A stretch of DNA of 46,700 nt from Rhodobacteraceae bacterium UBA6273 (GCA_002440625.1 DJUV01000234.1:1-46700); one strand, 5' to 3'. Shown: positions 23,841 to 32,797, numbered from the stretch's first letter. The notes: generated by a model from the sequence alone, not told the origin. Made by a program: numbers and translations.

Positions 23841-26233
23841 AGCGCCAACTCGACGTCTGGCTTCAGTAGCTCGAGGGACATCACCGCTCTTATTATTTCT
23901 GCGCGAGAACTGGACGAGAGATCGCTGACGTCCTGCTTTGTAAGCCAAATCGCGTCGTCGATCAGGGCCAAGTACCGAGCAAGTACGCTGTAGCGCGCCT
24001 CATCGGTGATCTGCGGATCACCGTAGTCGAGATCCGCGTAGGGCGCGTCCCATAGCTTTCCGTCAAAGCAAAGGTCGGGTCGTTTCTCGACGACCATTCG
24101 GATCACCTCCAACGGCCCGGACATCAGGAAATTGCCGTTCCCGGTCGCCTCCGAAGGCATGATCTTCTTCGCCGCCAGCGCCCGCATGACCGCGTTCTGG
24201 ACTTGGAGGCCCAACTCATTGAACAGCGAAGGCCGTTCCGCCTCAGGGCAAGCAGAAATGATGCCGCGGGCGACATCCGCCAAGATGGACCCCGCGGCGC
24301 TTGGCAGGGTTTTCAGGTCGAGAGCTGTTTCTAGGCCATATGATGCCCGGAAGTCGGCGAATATCTGCACGAAGCCGGGGTCTTGGGGGGTGTTCCGAAT
24401 TTGATCGGCCGTCATGTGCGCCAGGTGCGCGAGCAAAGCGTCCAACGGTGTCAGGGTAACCGAGTCAAAGGCTGGGTGCCTTGGATTGAAGAGGAAGTGA
24501 TAGGTCTTCGTTGGAATGTCGCCCAATGGCATGGACCAAGGCGCACCGGCGGGCAGCTCGGGGTCCTTGTTTTCCACTTCGTAGGCAATGACGTTCCACT
24601 TCATGCCCGTTCCGACATGATGATATCTGCGGCTCAGCGCTGGGGCCTCCGTTCTGGGCGTGGGAGCTGGAGGCAAAGGTGCGACTGCGGGCGCGACCGA
24701 CGTGATTGAAGGCCCGCCTGTGGTCGATGCCCCGCCGAGCAGGCCAACCGGAAGTTGCACGCCAGTTCCGCCAGACGTCGGGGTGGTGCTTTGGCCGCCG
24801 CCGCTGCCTGAGCCATACAGCAGTTCGCGGTCGGCGGCTTCCACCAGCTCGTACCACTTTGTGTCATCCTGGTAATCAGGGTTACCTTCGTGGAATGACG
24901 CCGCCATCTCCGACGCGCGCGCGTTATCCTTCACGATCAGGATTCGGCCATAGGCTCCGGCAGCTTTAGACTGAGGGCTCGTGCGCCGAAACGCCTTGAA
25001 GAGCGCGAAAAGCGGGGACTCGTTGGTCCCGAACCCCAGATCTTTTGCTTTCTCGGGGCGAAGAGGGCCTTCCCCTCGAATGACGTGGTGCATTTCATTC
25101 CATGTCGGATCCGTCCGGTCAAAGCGATCCTTGGCATAGCTCACACGGCAGTGGTCGATATGGATCTCGCCGACGATGCGTCCACGGTTCCTCTGATCGT
25201 CAATCGGATATTCGGTTTCCTCGCTTTCGTCATCACTCCAGATAAAGAGATCCTTGTTGCCTATTTCTATCTTCCGTCCATTTCGAATGAAATCGATCCC
25301 AAACTCCGACTGATCGAGGTAACGCTGAATCCCTATCCAACCGGTAACTCGGCGCTCGCGTTTTACCACGGTATCGGTGCTTGCGCAGTTTGGGCAGGGT
25401 TCGCTGGGCTGTGCATCAACCAGCCAACTCATGCAGTTGATGCAGTACCAACGGTCCGCGAGCGCATGATCAATCCTGATCACCGCAGGAACCTCTGTCC
25501 CGCCTGGACCTGGGACCACCCGGTCCGCGTTCCAGACGCAATGCCGTCTCCCCTCGACACGCTTGTTGTTGATGAACAAGTCGAAACTGATCGGCAGACC
25601 GTTTGGGCGAAGCATTGAGGAGTATGCCTGCGCCAGGCGCTTTCTGATGGAGGTCTGGTTGGCGCTCTTGGCGAGCCACTTTCGCTGCTCTGGCTTCAGT
25701 TGCTTGATGGTGATTTCTGTACCGTGCTGGTCGGAATCTGCTTTCGGGCGACGAAGGTGTGGCGTCCGAAAATGCCGTTGTTGCCGTAGCTTGTCGAAAT
25801 CGACCAGGAGGCCGTGCCATTCCGGCTCTCCCTTTCTGGTTGTCCAAACCTCGGTGACAGAGCCGAGCCGAGCAGTGGCGATGTTGAACCCCATGCCGAA
25901 GAGACCGAGGCTGTCGATAGGGTTGTTGCCCGACCAGCCAGCACGAACCGCATGTTCAAGTGTTTCCGGTGACATGCCGGGGCCATTGTCGATGATCCGG
26001 ACCGCCGCGCTTGGCGAATCGGCGTTCGGCAGGTGAACGTCCACCTTAGCGCCCGTTATCGAGCCTCCCGAGCGGCTGACTTTCAGGAACCCGTCGACCG
26101 CGTTGTCCACGAGTTCGGCCACACAACGCCATTGATCGATGTTGATTTCGCCAAGCATCGGCAAAACACGGGGATCAGGCTCTAGGTTGAAGTCGTTCGC
26201 TACGCGCTGTTCGTTCGATTCCACGCTCGCCAT
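23837..26233 (-). CDS. MORC/MutL-like GHKL ATPase of a restriction system
   Basis: 798 residues. The N-terminal GHKL ATPase fold shows the N-box ELVDNAVDGF (40-49), IDNGPGM (81-87) and GLFGMGFNIA (110-119), followed by an S5-like transducer. Two CxxC pairs (CINC, about residue 268; CPNC, about 283) form a zinc-ribbon insert. A Gly/Pro-rich linker (about 495-565) leads to a C-terminal helical domain. Prokaryotic MORC/MutL-like ATPases have been predicted as clamp-like subunits of restriction systems with helicase, Vsr and C5 methylase genes, exactly the set found here. It is the first gene of the leftward operon. Confidence 0.9.
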   Translation of the reverse strand: MASVESNEQRVANDFNLEPDPRVLPMLGEINIDQWRCVAELVDNAVDGFLKVSRSGGSITGAKVDVHLPNADSPSAAVRIIDNGPGMSPETLEHAVRAGWSGNNPIDSLGLFGMGFNIATARLGSVTEVWTTRKGEPEWHGLLVDFDKLRQQRHFRTPHLRRPKADSDQHGTEITIKQLKPEQRKWLAKSANQTSIRKRLAQAYSSMLRPNGLPISFDLFINNKRVEGRRHCVWNADRVVPGPGGTEVPAVIRIDHALADRWYCINCMSWLVDAQPSEPCPNCASTDTVVKRERRVTGWIGIQRYLDQSEFGIDFIRNGRKIEIGNKDLFIWSDDESEETEYPIDDQRNRGRIVGEIHIDHCRVSYAKDRFDRTDPTWNEMHHVIRGEGPLRPEKAKDLGFGTNESPLFALFKAFRRTSPQSKAAGAYGRILIVKDNARASEMAASFHEGNPDYQDDTKWYELVEAADRELLYGSGSGGGQSTTPTSGGTGVQLPVGLLGGASTTGGPSITSVAPAVAPLPPAPTPRTEAPALSRRYHHVGTGMKWNVIAYEVENKDPELPAGAPWSMPLGDIPTKTYHFLFNPRHPAFDSVTLTPLDALLAHLAHMTADQIRNTPQDPGFVQIFADFRASYGLETALDLKTLPSAAGSILADVARGIISACPEAERPSLFNELGLQVQNAVMRALAAKKIMPSEATGNGNFLMSGPLEVIRMVVEKRPDLCFDGKLWDAPYADLDYGDPQITDEARYSVLARYLALIDDAIWLTKQDVSDLSSSSRAEIIRAVMSLELLKPDVELAL

Positions 26234-26327
26234 GTGGCCGGTCCCTTACTAATCTACAGTTATCAATGGCCTGCTTGGGCACGATATGGAGGGCCCTGGT
26301 AGAAAACAAGCAAGGGATCAGCACTCT

Positions 26328-27026
26328 ATGGCGAGTTCGATCGGACCGGTGCCACCCGCGCTCGAGGAGTTCTTCAACCGAGTCCGACCCGTCGTCGATG
26401 ACGCTATCAGCAAGTTGGCGGCCGCTGAGTTTCGTGAAGATCCCATTGCAGGTCGCAGGTATTCTCGGGCGACATCGATCGTGAGCTCCGCCTACAAACG
26501 GCATGGTGCAATCCTGCAGCGGGCCCTGCTCGAGCGCCTGAAGGACTGCCCGAGACTGCGGGTCTGGACCGAGGACGAGTTCAAGCTTTCGCATGAGTCC
26601 CTTCGGCAGGTTCGAATCGCCGAACGTCTCGAATCGTTGCTCGATACGAGGCTTCCGTATGGCGACCGTGAACGCATCGTGCGTGCTGATGTCTTGGTCT
26701 TTGATGAAGAAGACCGCACGCTAAAGGCCTATAATGTCAAGCGCGGTAATGGTTCCTATGACGCCGGCAAGAAACGAACTATTCACGAAGAACTCGTTCG
26801 TACACAGATGCTTTTAAATGATTATGGCCGAAGGTTGGGGCTTCCGGTAGAATCAGAAAAGGTTCACATCGTCTTCTACTATGGTCTTATGTCCTTGCCG
26901 CCGCCGCTAGCGATTCCGGGAGATGCCCTGGACAGCCATTTCCGTTATCAGGTACGAGAAGCAATTGAATGCGTTAATGCTTATTTTGTTTCACGGCTAA
27001 TGCGGCTCATCGAAATTGAAGAATGA
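26328..27026 (+). CDS. Putative PD-(D/E)xK-type nuclease, divergent from the restriction operon
   Basis: 232 residues from the ATG at 26328 (AAGGGA at 26312-26317 upstream); an ATG at 26286 is an alternative. The C-terminal half carries RADVLVFDEEDRTLKAYNVKRG: an aspartate (D121), then N136-x-K138 where PD-(D/E)xK nucleases have E/Q-x-K, followed by GNGSYDAGKKR. The fold call is mine, from this spacing. The gene is AT-richer towards its end than its neighbours and divergent from the MORC ATPase gene, 94 bases away, so it may share control with it. It could be a regulatory or a second nuclease component. Confidence 0.65.
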   Translation: MASSIGPVPPALEEFFNRVRPVVDDAISKLAAAEFREDPIAGRRYSRATSIVSSAYKRHGAILQRALLERLKDCPRLRVWTEDEFKLSHESLRQVRIAERLESLLDTRLPYGDRERIVRADVLVFDEEDRTLKAYNVKRGNGSYDAGKKRTIHEELVRTQMLLNDYGRRLGLPVESEKVHIVFYYGLMSLPPPLAIPGDALDSHFRYQVREAIECVNAYFVSRLMRLIEIEE

Positions 27027-27040
27027 AAGCCACCTATCGC

Positions 27041-27641
27041 TTCCGCCTGCTATTCCCACTCCGCGGCGAAAGTGAACACCTTCTGCAGCACCTCACCCAT
27101 GCGGTTGGCTCGAATCGGAGTGGGCTTGTTGCCCTGCAGCTTGCGTGCCCGGTTGTTGGGTTTCTCCTTGGTCGGGCGCGGACGCCCTTCGGCCACAAAA
27201 TCAGGGAACGTCGCAACGTCAGGCTGGTGATCTCTGTGACCAGCCGTTTGCATCAGGCCGGTTCGACCATCTTTCGCAGTATCGAGGTCTGGTCGCCTGC
27301 ACTATGCTTTGCCAGCTTCGGCAGGTGCTCCGCGATGTAGCGGGTGATCGGGTCCTTAACGCGCAGGCTCTTACTTAGGTCTTCCTAGGCCGACAGCGGA
27401 TCCTGACCTTCGTTGATGCACGGCGCATTTCCTTGGCCCGCTCGCGCGCTGCCGTCACGCTCCACTCCGGCCAGCGCCCGATTGTCATGCGCCGTTGTCG
27501 ACCGGCATGACGATAGTCAATGGTGAAGGTTCGAGCGCCCGAGGCCGCAACCTGTGCGGCAAAGCCCATCACATCTGTGTCGAAGATCTGGTAGTTGACG
27601 CTAGGTCTTGGCTCTGCATTGCGCCGGGTTCTCTTATTCAA
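27041..27641 (-). pseudogene. Decayed tyrosine integrase, N-terminal part
   Basis: The first 80 residues (from 27641) match the arm-binding domain of P4-type integrases: YQIFDTDVMGFAAQVAASG, TFTIDYRHAGRQRRMTIG and WPEWSVTAARERAKEMRR. After a frameshift near 27375 the next part reads SLRVKDPITRYIAEHLPKLA and SILRKMVEPA, then hits a stop (TGA) in place of a sense codon. A third frame then gives KLQGNKPTPIRANRMGEVLQ and VFTFAAEWE, the end of the core-binding region. The catalytic domain is gone. The relic abuts the 3' end of the putative nuclease gene and probably marks an old edge of the restriction island. Confidence 0.8.
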
Positions 27642-27758
27642 TTTCCGCTTCCCGCCCTTGACGGCGATATGGATTACATAATCTTCATTACCGGACTCGC
27701 GTTTGTAAGCGCAAAGCAGAACTGTCCCATCTGCGCTGCCGGCCAGCCCTTTCGCCGA

Positions 27759-28091
27759 TCACTCTCCGAACTCTTTCCGGACCTTGCCTTCAGCGATCCA
27801 GTCCTGACCGCCGAAGGCAACCAGCGCGACGTAGAGAACATCGCGCTCGGCATCCGCGCGGAACACGATGGTGAGGCGATGGCCGCGTCCGCCGTGTCGC
27901 ACGAGCCAGTGCTCGAGGGGAGCGGCCAGCCGCATGCCCGACCCCGGATTGGCGAGAATGTCGGCCAGGAGTGCGTCGACTTCATCGAGGCGCCGTGCCG
28001 CGGCGGCATGGTCGCCTCCCGTTACCTCGACGATGTGATCGACGAGGGCGACCAGATCGCGACCGACCCAGGGATGCCGGATGAGGCGCAT
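27759..28091 (-). CDS. ParE/RelE-superfamily toxin
   Basis: 110 residues with the ParE pattern: an N-terminal WVGRDLVALVDHIVEVTG helix pair, RLDEVDALLADILANPGSG, the beta strands HWLVRHGGRGHRLTIVFR and the terminal DVLYVALVAFGGQDW. ParE toxins inhibit gyrase; RelE relatives cleave mRNA on ribosomes. The basic residues expected for either are too variable to choose. The start overlaps the antitoxin stop by one base (TGATG), so toxin synthesis is coupled to the antitoxin, the usual order. Confidence 0.88.
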   Translation of the reverse strand: MRLIRHPWVGRDLVALVDHIVEVTGGDHAAAARRLDEVDALLADILANPGSGMRLAAPLEHWLVRHGGRGHRLTIVFRADAERDVLYVALVAFGGQDWIAEGKVRKEFGE

Positions 28092-28381
28092 CAGCGACGG
28101 CGGCCGCTGCTCGAGGCTTTCAGGGAGGCCAGATGGGCGCGTGCGTCAGACGTGAAGTCGTCGGTCGAACCCAAAGCCTCCCACTGATCGGAGGGCAGGT
28201 TCAGCCGGCGCTGGATTTCGGCTTCGAAGAGTGACCGTTCCTTCTCGCGTGCGGCGCGTGCCCGTATCATCTCGCCCGAGACGGCGGCGCTGATGGTCGG
28301 GTATTCGCCGCTCTCGACCAGCTCCCGCGCGAAGGCGAAGGCGCTGTCGGTGAAGCTGACGCTTTGCTTGTGAACGCCCAT
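28091..28381 (-). CDS. ParD-like antitoxin (ribbon-helix-helix)
   Basis: 96 residues. The N-terminal QSVSFTDSAFAFARELVESG and YPTISAAVSGEMIRAR match the ribbon-helix-helix DNA-binding fold of ParD/CopG antitoxins. The charged C-terminal half (residues 40-96) would wrap the toxin. A perfect 13-base inverted repeat lies ten bases upstream of the start and is the likely autoregulatory operator. The pair would stabilise the element that carries it. Confidence 0.88.
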   Translation of the reverse strand: MGVHKQSVSFTDSAFAFARELVESGEYPTISAAVSGEMIRARAAREKERSLFEAEIQRRLNLPSDQWEALGSTDDFTSDARAHLASLKASSSGRRR

Positions 28382-28390
28382 GGGTGCCTC

Positions 28391-28421
28391 GCCTATGGTA
28401 GTCTATTGGACTACCATAGGC
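28391..28421. promoter_or_regulatory. Operator palindrome of the toxin-antitoxin pair
   Basis: GCCTATGGTAGTC (28391-28403) and GACTACCATAGGC (28409-28421) are perfect inverted copies around TATTG. The dyad begins ten bases upstream of the antitoxin start codon and is AT-richer than its surroundings. Ribbon-helix-helix antitoxins normally bind such sites to repress their own operon. Confidence 0.75.
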
Positions 28422-28477
28422 GCTGCCCGGGCTGATTACAACCAGTGCCCCGTTCTGACGTCTCGTCAGGCGCTTCG

Positions 28478-28729
28478 TCACCCGGCCCGATCGGAATACC
28501 CTCTCCGCCGCTTTAACCGCTCGAGCTTCTCGCGCGTGGCGCCAGCTGCGTTGGCCTCTGCGAAGGTCTCCATCCTGACCTGACCGCGCGTTCCGATCCG
28601 GCCCCAGGTGCGGAGAAGCGCGACCTCGCCGAAGAGCGTCGGCTCGAGGGTCAGCGCATAAAACCGGGCCATGTTACGGTCGGGGTCGTGGCGGGTCAGC
28701 CGGACGGGATCTGGCAGGTTATGGGTCAT
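28478..28729 (-). CDS. Small WGR-domain protein
   Basis: 83 residues from the ATG at 28729, almost entirely a WGR domain: VRLTRHDPDRNMARFYALTL, then FGEVALLRTWGRIGTRGQVRM with the eponymous W-G-R, then FAEANAAGATREKLERLKRRRGY. WGR domains occur in PARPs and in stand-alone bacterial proteins, where they probably bind nucleic acid. The copy is complete and single-domain, with no partner enzyme alongside. A GTG eight codons upstream is a possible alternative start. Confidence 0.85.
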   Translation of the reverse strand: MTHNLPDPVRLTRHDPDRNMARFYALTLEPTLFGEVALLRTWGRIGTRGQVRMETFAEANAAGATREKLERLKRRRGYSDRAG

Positions 28730-28968
28730 GGTCGCAAGTCTGACGGGCGCCACCCGCCCGGTCCAATGATGCTTCGTGCGACAGGAGCGGTCATCGATTC
28801 ACGGCCTTGATGAGATGATTGAAGCTGCACCCGCCAGTGTCTTGAAGCGCGCCCTAATCACTTTGCGGCCCGCACTCCCTGCTTCTGCCGACCGAACCTG
28901 ACCATCGGATAGAAATCAACCGACAGCGCCACCGCAAGCTTGCCCGAGAAGACGTAGGAGAAGCAGAA

Positions 28969-29571
28969 GTGGGGAGTGGCAGGAAATGCAACATGTTTAC
29001 ACCACCTTGGAGAGGCGCCTTGAAACCCCGCAAAAGACTGACGGCGGACGAAAGACAGCGGGTCCTCGCGGAGTTGCGGGCCGGCGGTAAGGTTGCGACC
29101 GTTGCGCGGGATTTCGGCGTTGATCGCAGCACGGTTCGATGCATCCGGGAGGCGCGGGCGAATGCTCCGGGAGGAGGGTCCAGGCAGGTTGTGGCCGCGC
29201 GGTTTACGGCGGAGGAGGTTCGCGCCTTCGATGTCGTGACGGCGCGTTTTGGCTACCGCTCGCGGTCGGAGGCGCTACGCGCGCTCGCCCGGTCGGTCGC
29301 GGGAATGGTGGAGTTTTCCCGCGAGGAGAACGCCGGGCTGGACGATCTGACGCGGGAACTGAACAAGATCGGCGTCAATGTGAACCAGCTCGCCCGGCTC
29401 GCCAACAGTGGGCGCCTGCCGACGGGCGGGCGGCAGCTCGACGTGTTGAGCGATCTTCGTCGCGAGGTCTCACAGCTTCGCGCCTTCATGCTCGACCTGA
29501 CGGCGGAGCGGCGCCGGCGGGGAATGAAGCTCTTCGAGCAGTGCGTTCGGGTGGAGCGCGCCGATGGCTAG
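28969..29571 (+). CDS. Mobilisation accessory protein (MobC-like)
   Basis: 200 residues. Residues about 25-60 form a helix-turn-helix (ADERQRVLAELRAGGKVATV, RDFGVDRSTVRCIREAR). The C-terminal half resembles MobC/relaxosome proteins, with FTAEEVRAFDVVTARFGYRS and the family-typical LTRELNKIGVNVNQLARLAN. Such proteins bind oriT and help the relaxase. It overlaps the relaxase gene by eight bases. The start is uncertain: GTG at 28969 has AGGAG upstream, while ATG at 28993 or a TTG at 29021 preceded by GGAGAGG are also plausible. An oriT would be expected close by but I could not identify it. Confidence 0.85.
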   Translation: MGSGRKCNMFTPPWRGALKPRKRLTADERQRVLAELRAGGKVATVARDFGVDRSTVRCIREARANAPGGGSRQVVAARFTAEEVRAFDVVTARFGYRSRSEALRALARSVAGMVEFSREENAGLDDLTRELNKIGVNVNQLARLANSGRLPTGGRQLDVLSDLRREVSQLRAFMLDLTAERRRRGMKLFEQCVRVERADG

Positions 29572-31429
29572 GGGCCTCGCCGAAACTGTTCTGGGGGAGA
29601 TCCGGCCGCGCGGCGTCAGCCCGAAGGTGGCCGGGACGATGCCGCAGGGCGGGGTATCGAAGCGGCCGGCGCGCGGCGGTGGTGTTGGCCTCTATGCGAG
29701 GCTCTGGGGGGCGGGGCAGGGGGGTGCTGCGGTCGTCCTGAAGAAGATCCACAATGGCGGGACGCACAGCCCGCGCGAGCTTGGGCAGCAGCTCGACTAT
29801 CTCTTCACCAAGGCAAGCTGGTGCGGCGGCAATGCGGTTGACTTCGACGGCAGGCGCCAGTCACTCACGCCGGATGAGCGGAAGGAGATCGTCACGAGCT
29901 GGACCGATCATTGGCAGCGCAATCCGAAGAACGGCCATACGACGCATCTGCTCGTGTCCTTTCCGCCGGAAGTGTCCGCCCGGAAGGCGCGGATCATCGC
30001 CGAGGACTGGGCGGCGGATATGTTCGAGAACCCGGACGCGCGGGGCGACCAATGGGCCTATGTCGCGGCACTTCACACCGACCGTTCGCATCCGCATGTG
30101 CATTTCGTGGTGCAGAACCGGGGCATCGACAATGACAAGTGGTTCTACATGGCGAAGGGCCATGCGTTCGACCTCCTGTCGATGAAGGAGCGCCTTGCCG
30201 AGATCGCTTCGGATCACGGGGTCGCGCTTGAGACGACGAGCCGCGTCGAGCGTGGCATCCTGACCTATGGGGCGGGGCGCGCCAAGATCGAGGATGCGCG
30301 CCGCGAGGGCAGGGCGGTCCGGGAAGTGGCGCGGACGGGCCTTGCCCTTGCGACCGCGCTTGCCGAGGTCAGGGTGGTGTCGGCCGCCTATCGGCAGCTC
30401 GCCTTTGTCGCCGCCAAGACCATTTCACAGGACGTTGCCTACCGCATGGCGGAGGCCGCGAAGGCGCTGGACGAGGGGCGGCGGCTCGTTCCGGCGCGTG
30501 GGGCAATCGTAGCGGAAACGAATACCGGTGCGGCCGGCAGCGCTGCCCCGATGAACTGGGCGGATTTCCAGACCCATGTCAAAGGCTGGATGGATCGCGT
30601 CGGCGGCAAGATGCGCGAGCTGTCGGCAGCCACGCAGGTGGAGCTTCGGCCCGAATTCAATGACATCGTTGCGGCGGCCATGGAGGTTTTGGGCGACAAG
30701 CGCAGGGCGGAGCTGGTGCGGGAGGCGCCGAAGTCCGCGCTCTATCGTTCGGCTCTGGCGGCGGAGCCGCCGGTCTTCGACGGCACAGCGGCGCGGGTTT
30801 CTGCTGCGCGGGTTGAGCGCCTGCGGGAGGCTCTGAGCCGGGAGGCTGAGGCAGCGGGCCTCGACGGTGCGGCCATAGCGAAGCGGATCGGCGCCGGGGC
30901 CGCAAGCGCGCTGGAAGAGCGCGATTGGGTCATGGCCGACTTTGTCCGCGTGGCAAGCGCGAAGGGCTTTGATCTCGGCCGCGAGACAGATCGCAGCGCC
31001 GTCGCTGGCATTGTCGACCGCTTCTATGAGCGGGCAGATGCAGCAGTCAACGAGGTGCGCGGCGTCCGTGTCGGGAACGTGGCGGACGAACTGCGCAGGA
31101 CGCTGGGTGCCATGGTGAAGATAGAAGAACGCCCTGGGCTTGTTCGGTTCGAGAGCGATGCCGACGCGCTGACCCTCGTTGAAGACATGAAGGCCCGCTA
31201 CGGTGAGACGATCATCAGGGACCTCGCCCAAGGCAAGACCGACGCGCTGGCAAGGGACTTTGCCGCTGCCGGCGAGCGGGCGAAGATCGCCGGGGCCGTC
31301 GTCTCGGCCGCCCGCGATCATGAGCCCTTCGGGCTGTCGCGGAAGGAGGCCGAGGCGGCGTGTGAGCGGCTTGCCCGGCAGCGGGGCGAAGAGCAGGGGC
31401 CGTCGCGCGACAACGACCGTGAAAGATAA
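29564..31429 (+). CDS. MOBP-type relaxase (RlxS-like)
   Basis: A 621-residue conjugative relaxase. The N-terminal domain has a tyrosine candidate in ELGQQLDYLFTK (Y79) and the three-histidine metal motif ALHTDRSHPHVHFVVQNRG (H171, H176, H178, H180), typical of MOBP/VirD2-related enzymes. After about residue 260 the protein is helical, Ala/Arg-rich and lacks a recognisable helicase or primase domain. It nicks oriT and pilots the strand into the recipient. It follows the MobC-like gene with an eight-base overlap. The matching coupling protein survives only as a fragment at 45.4-46.0 kb, so self-transfer from this copy is unlikely without help. Confidence 0.9.
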   Translation: MARGLAETVLGEIRPRGVSPKVAGTMPQGGVSKRPARGGGVGLYARLWGAGQGGAAVVLKKIHNGGTHSPRELGQQLDYLFTKASWCGGNAVDFDGRRQSLTPDERKEIVTSWTDHWQRNPKNGHTTHLLVSFPPEVSARKARIIAEDWAADMFENPDARGDQWAYVAALHTDRSHPHVHFVVQNRGIDNDKWFYMAKGHAFDLLSMKERLAEIASDHGVALETTSRVERGILTYGAGRAKIEDARREGRAVREVARTGLALATALAEVRVVSAAYRQLAFVAAKTISQDVAYRMAEAAKALDEGRRLVPARGAIVAETNTGAAGSAAPMNWADFQTHVKGWMDRVGGKMRELSAATQVELRPEFNDIVAAAMEVLGDKRRAELVREAPKSALYRSALAAEPPVFDGTAARVSAARVERLREALSREAEAAGLDGAAIAKRIGAGAASALEERDWVMADFVRVASAKGFDLGRETDRSAVAGIVDRFYERADAAVNEVRGVRVGNVADELRRTLGAMVKIEERPGLVRFESDADALTLVEDMKARYGETIIRDLAQGKTDALARDFAAAGERAKIAGAVVSAARDHEPFGLSRKEAEAACERLARQRGEEQGPSRDNDRER

Positions 31430-31589
31430 CCTCGTCGAAAATTTCGGCTGTCGCTGATAGTTACGGCCATCGTCTTCACCCGGGCCCTTGTCACCACCTT
31501 CCTGATGCGGGCTGAAGTCCGGAGGCGGGCGGCGTCTTGACCAAGGGCCGTGATCCCGATGACATCAGGGCCATGACGAAGTTGCCCAG

Positions 31590-32797
31590 ATGCTGCTGAC
31601 CCTCGGGAATCCAACCTTCCGCCACCTCTTTGCCGCGCAGATCGTGGCGCTGGTCGGCACCGGTCTTGCGACCGTTGCCCTTGGGCTTCTCGCCTGGCAA
31701 TTGGCGGGCGATAACGCCGGAGCGATCCTCGGGACGGCGCTGGCGATCAAGATGGTGGCCTATGTCACGCTCGCCCCGGTTGCGGCGGCCCTCGCCGAGC
31801 GGCTGCCCCGGCGGGCCTTTCTGGTCGCGCTCGATCTGATCCGGGCCACGGTGATCGCCGCGCTGCCCGTCGTCGATCAGGTCTGGCAGGTCTATGTGCT
31901 GATCTTCCTGCTTCAGGCGGCGTCGGCCGGCTTTACCCCGGCCTTTCAGGCGGTGATCCCCGACATCATGCGCGACGAGGCGGACTATACCAACGCCCTG
32001 TCGCTCTTGCGTCTGGCGGAGGATCTGGAACAGCTCGCCTCGCCCGTGATCGCGGCGGCGCTCCTCACGGTGGTCGGCTTTCCGGTGCTCTTCGCCGGGA
32101 CCGTCGCGGGATTCCTCGGCTCCGCCATTCTCGTGCTGACGGCACGGCTGCCCGGCCGCGCAAGCGGCGGGCCGGGACACTTCTGGGCCGACGTGACCAA
32201 GGGCCTGCGGATCTATACCCGGACGCCCCGCCTGCGGGGGCTTATGGTGATGGAGGGCGCGGTCGCCGCCGCCGGAGCGATGGTCTATGTCAACACGGTG
32301 GTTCTGGTGCAGGCCCGGCTCGGACTTGGTCAGGAGGCGGTGGCCATCGCTTTCGTCGGCTTCGGCGGCGGGTCGATGCTGGCCGCCTTCCTGCTGCCCC
32401 GCCTGCTGCGCATCGCCGCCGACCGCCCCGTGATGATCGGCGGGGCCGGGCTGATGGTGGCCGGGGTGGCATTGGTGCCGCTGGTCGGCAGCCTCGCGGC
32501 GCGGTCTTCGCGGCGCAGTTTGCGCTGTCGCACGCCTGTCGGCTCGTGACCTATCCGCTGGCGGGCTGGGTCGGCGCCGGTTTCGGGATGTCGGCGGCGG
32601 CGCTTGTCCTGGCGCTGGCCGGCGCCCTTGGCCTTGCGGCGGTCCTCAGGCTCTGGCCGGCGACAGATCCCGATGCGCTGGCCCACGATCACCCCGATCT
32701 TGCCGCCGACCATCCGCATCTGCGCGACCACGGCGCGGAGCACAGCCATGCCTTCGTGATCGATGATCTCCATCGCCGCTGGCCCCTGGCCGCTTGA
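31590..32797 (+). pseudogene. MFS transporter with one frameshift and a His-rich tail
   Basis: The first frame (31590 to about 32505) gives a major-facilitator protein with about nine membrane helices (FRHLFAAQIVALVGTGLATV; LPRRAFLVALDLIRATVIAA; FTPAFQAVIPDIMRDEADY). Near 32505 (GCCTCGCGGCGCGGTC) the frame is lost. One base to the right it continues AVFAAQFALSHACRLVTYPL, two more helices and a histidine/aspartate-rich tail (AHDHPDLAADHPHLRDHGAE). A single-base deletion in the GC-rich run explains it; a sequencing error would too. The His-rich tail suggests a metal-related transporter. It overlaps the next gene by 35 bases. Confidence 0.8.

Noticed and set aside
27642..27758. tRNA gene or attachment site next to the integrase relic
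   Set aside because: No cloverleaf or repeated attachment core could be found by eye.
28730..28968. Possible oriT upstream of the mobilisation genes
   Set aside because: The position is right and a small inverted repeat is present (GGGCG-CCACC-CGCCC near 28745), but no nick-site motif could be recognised, so no oriT is called.
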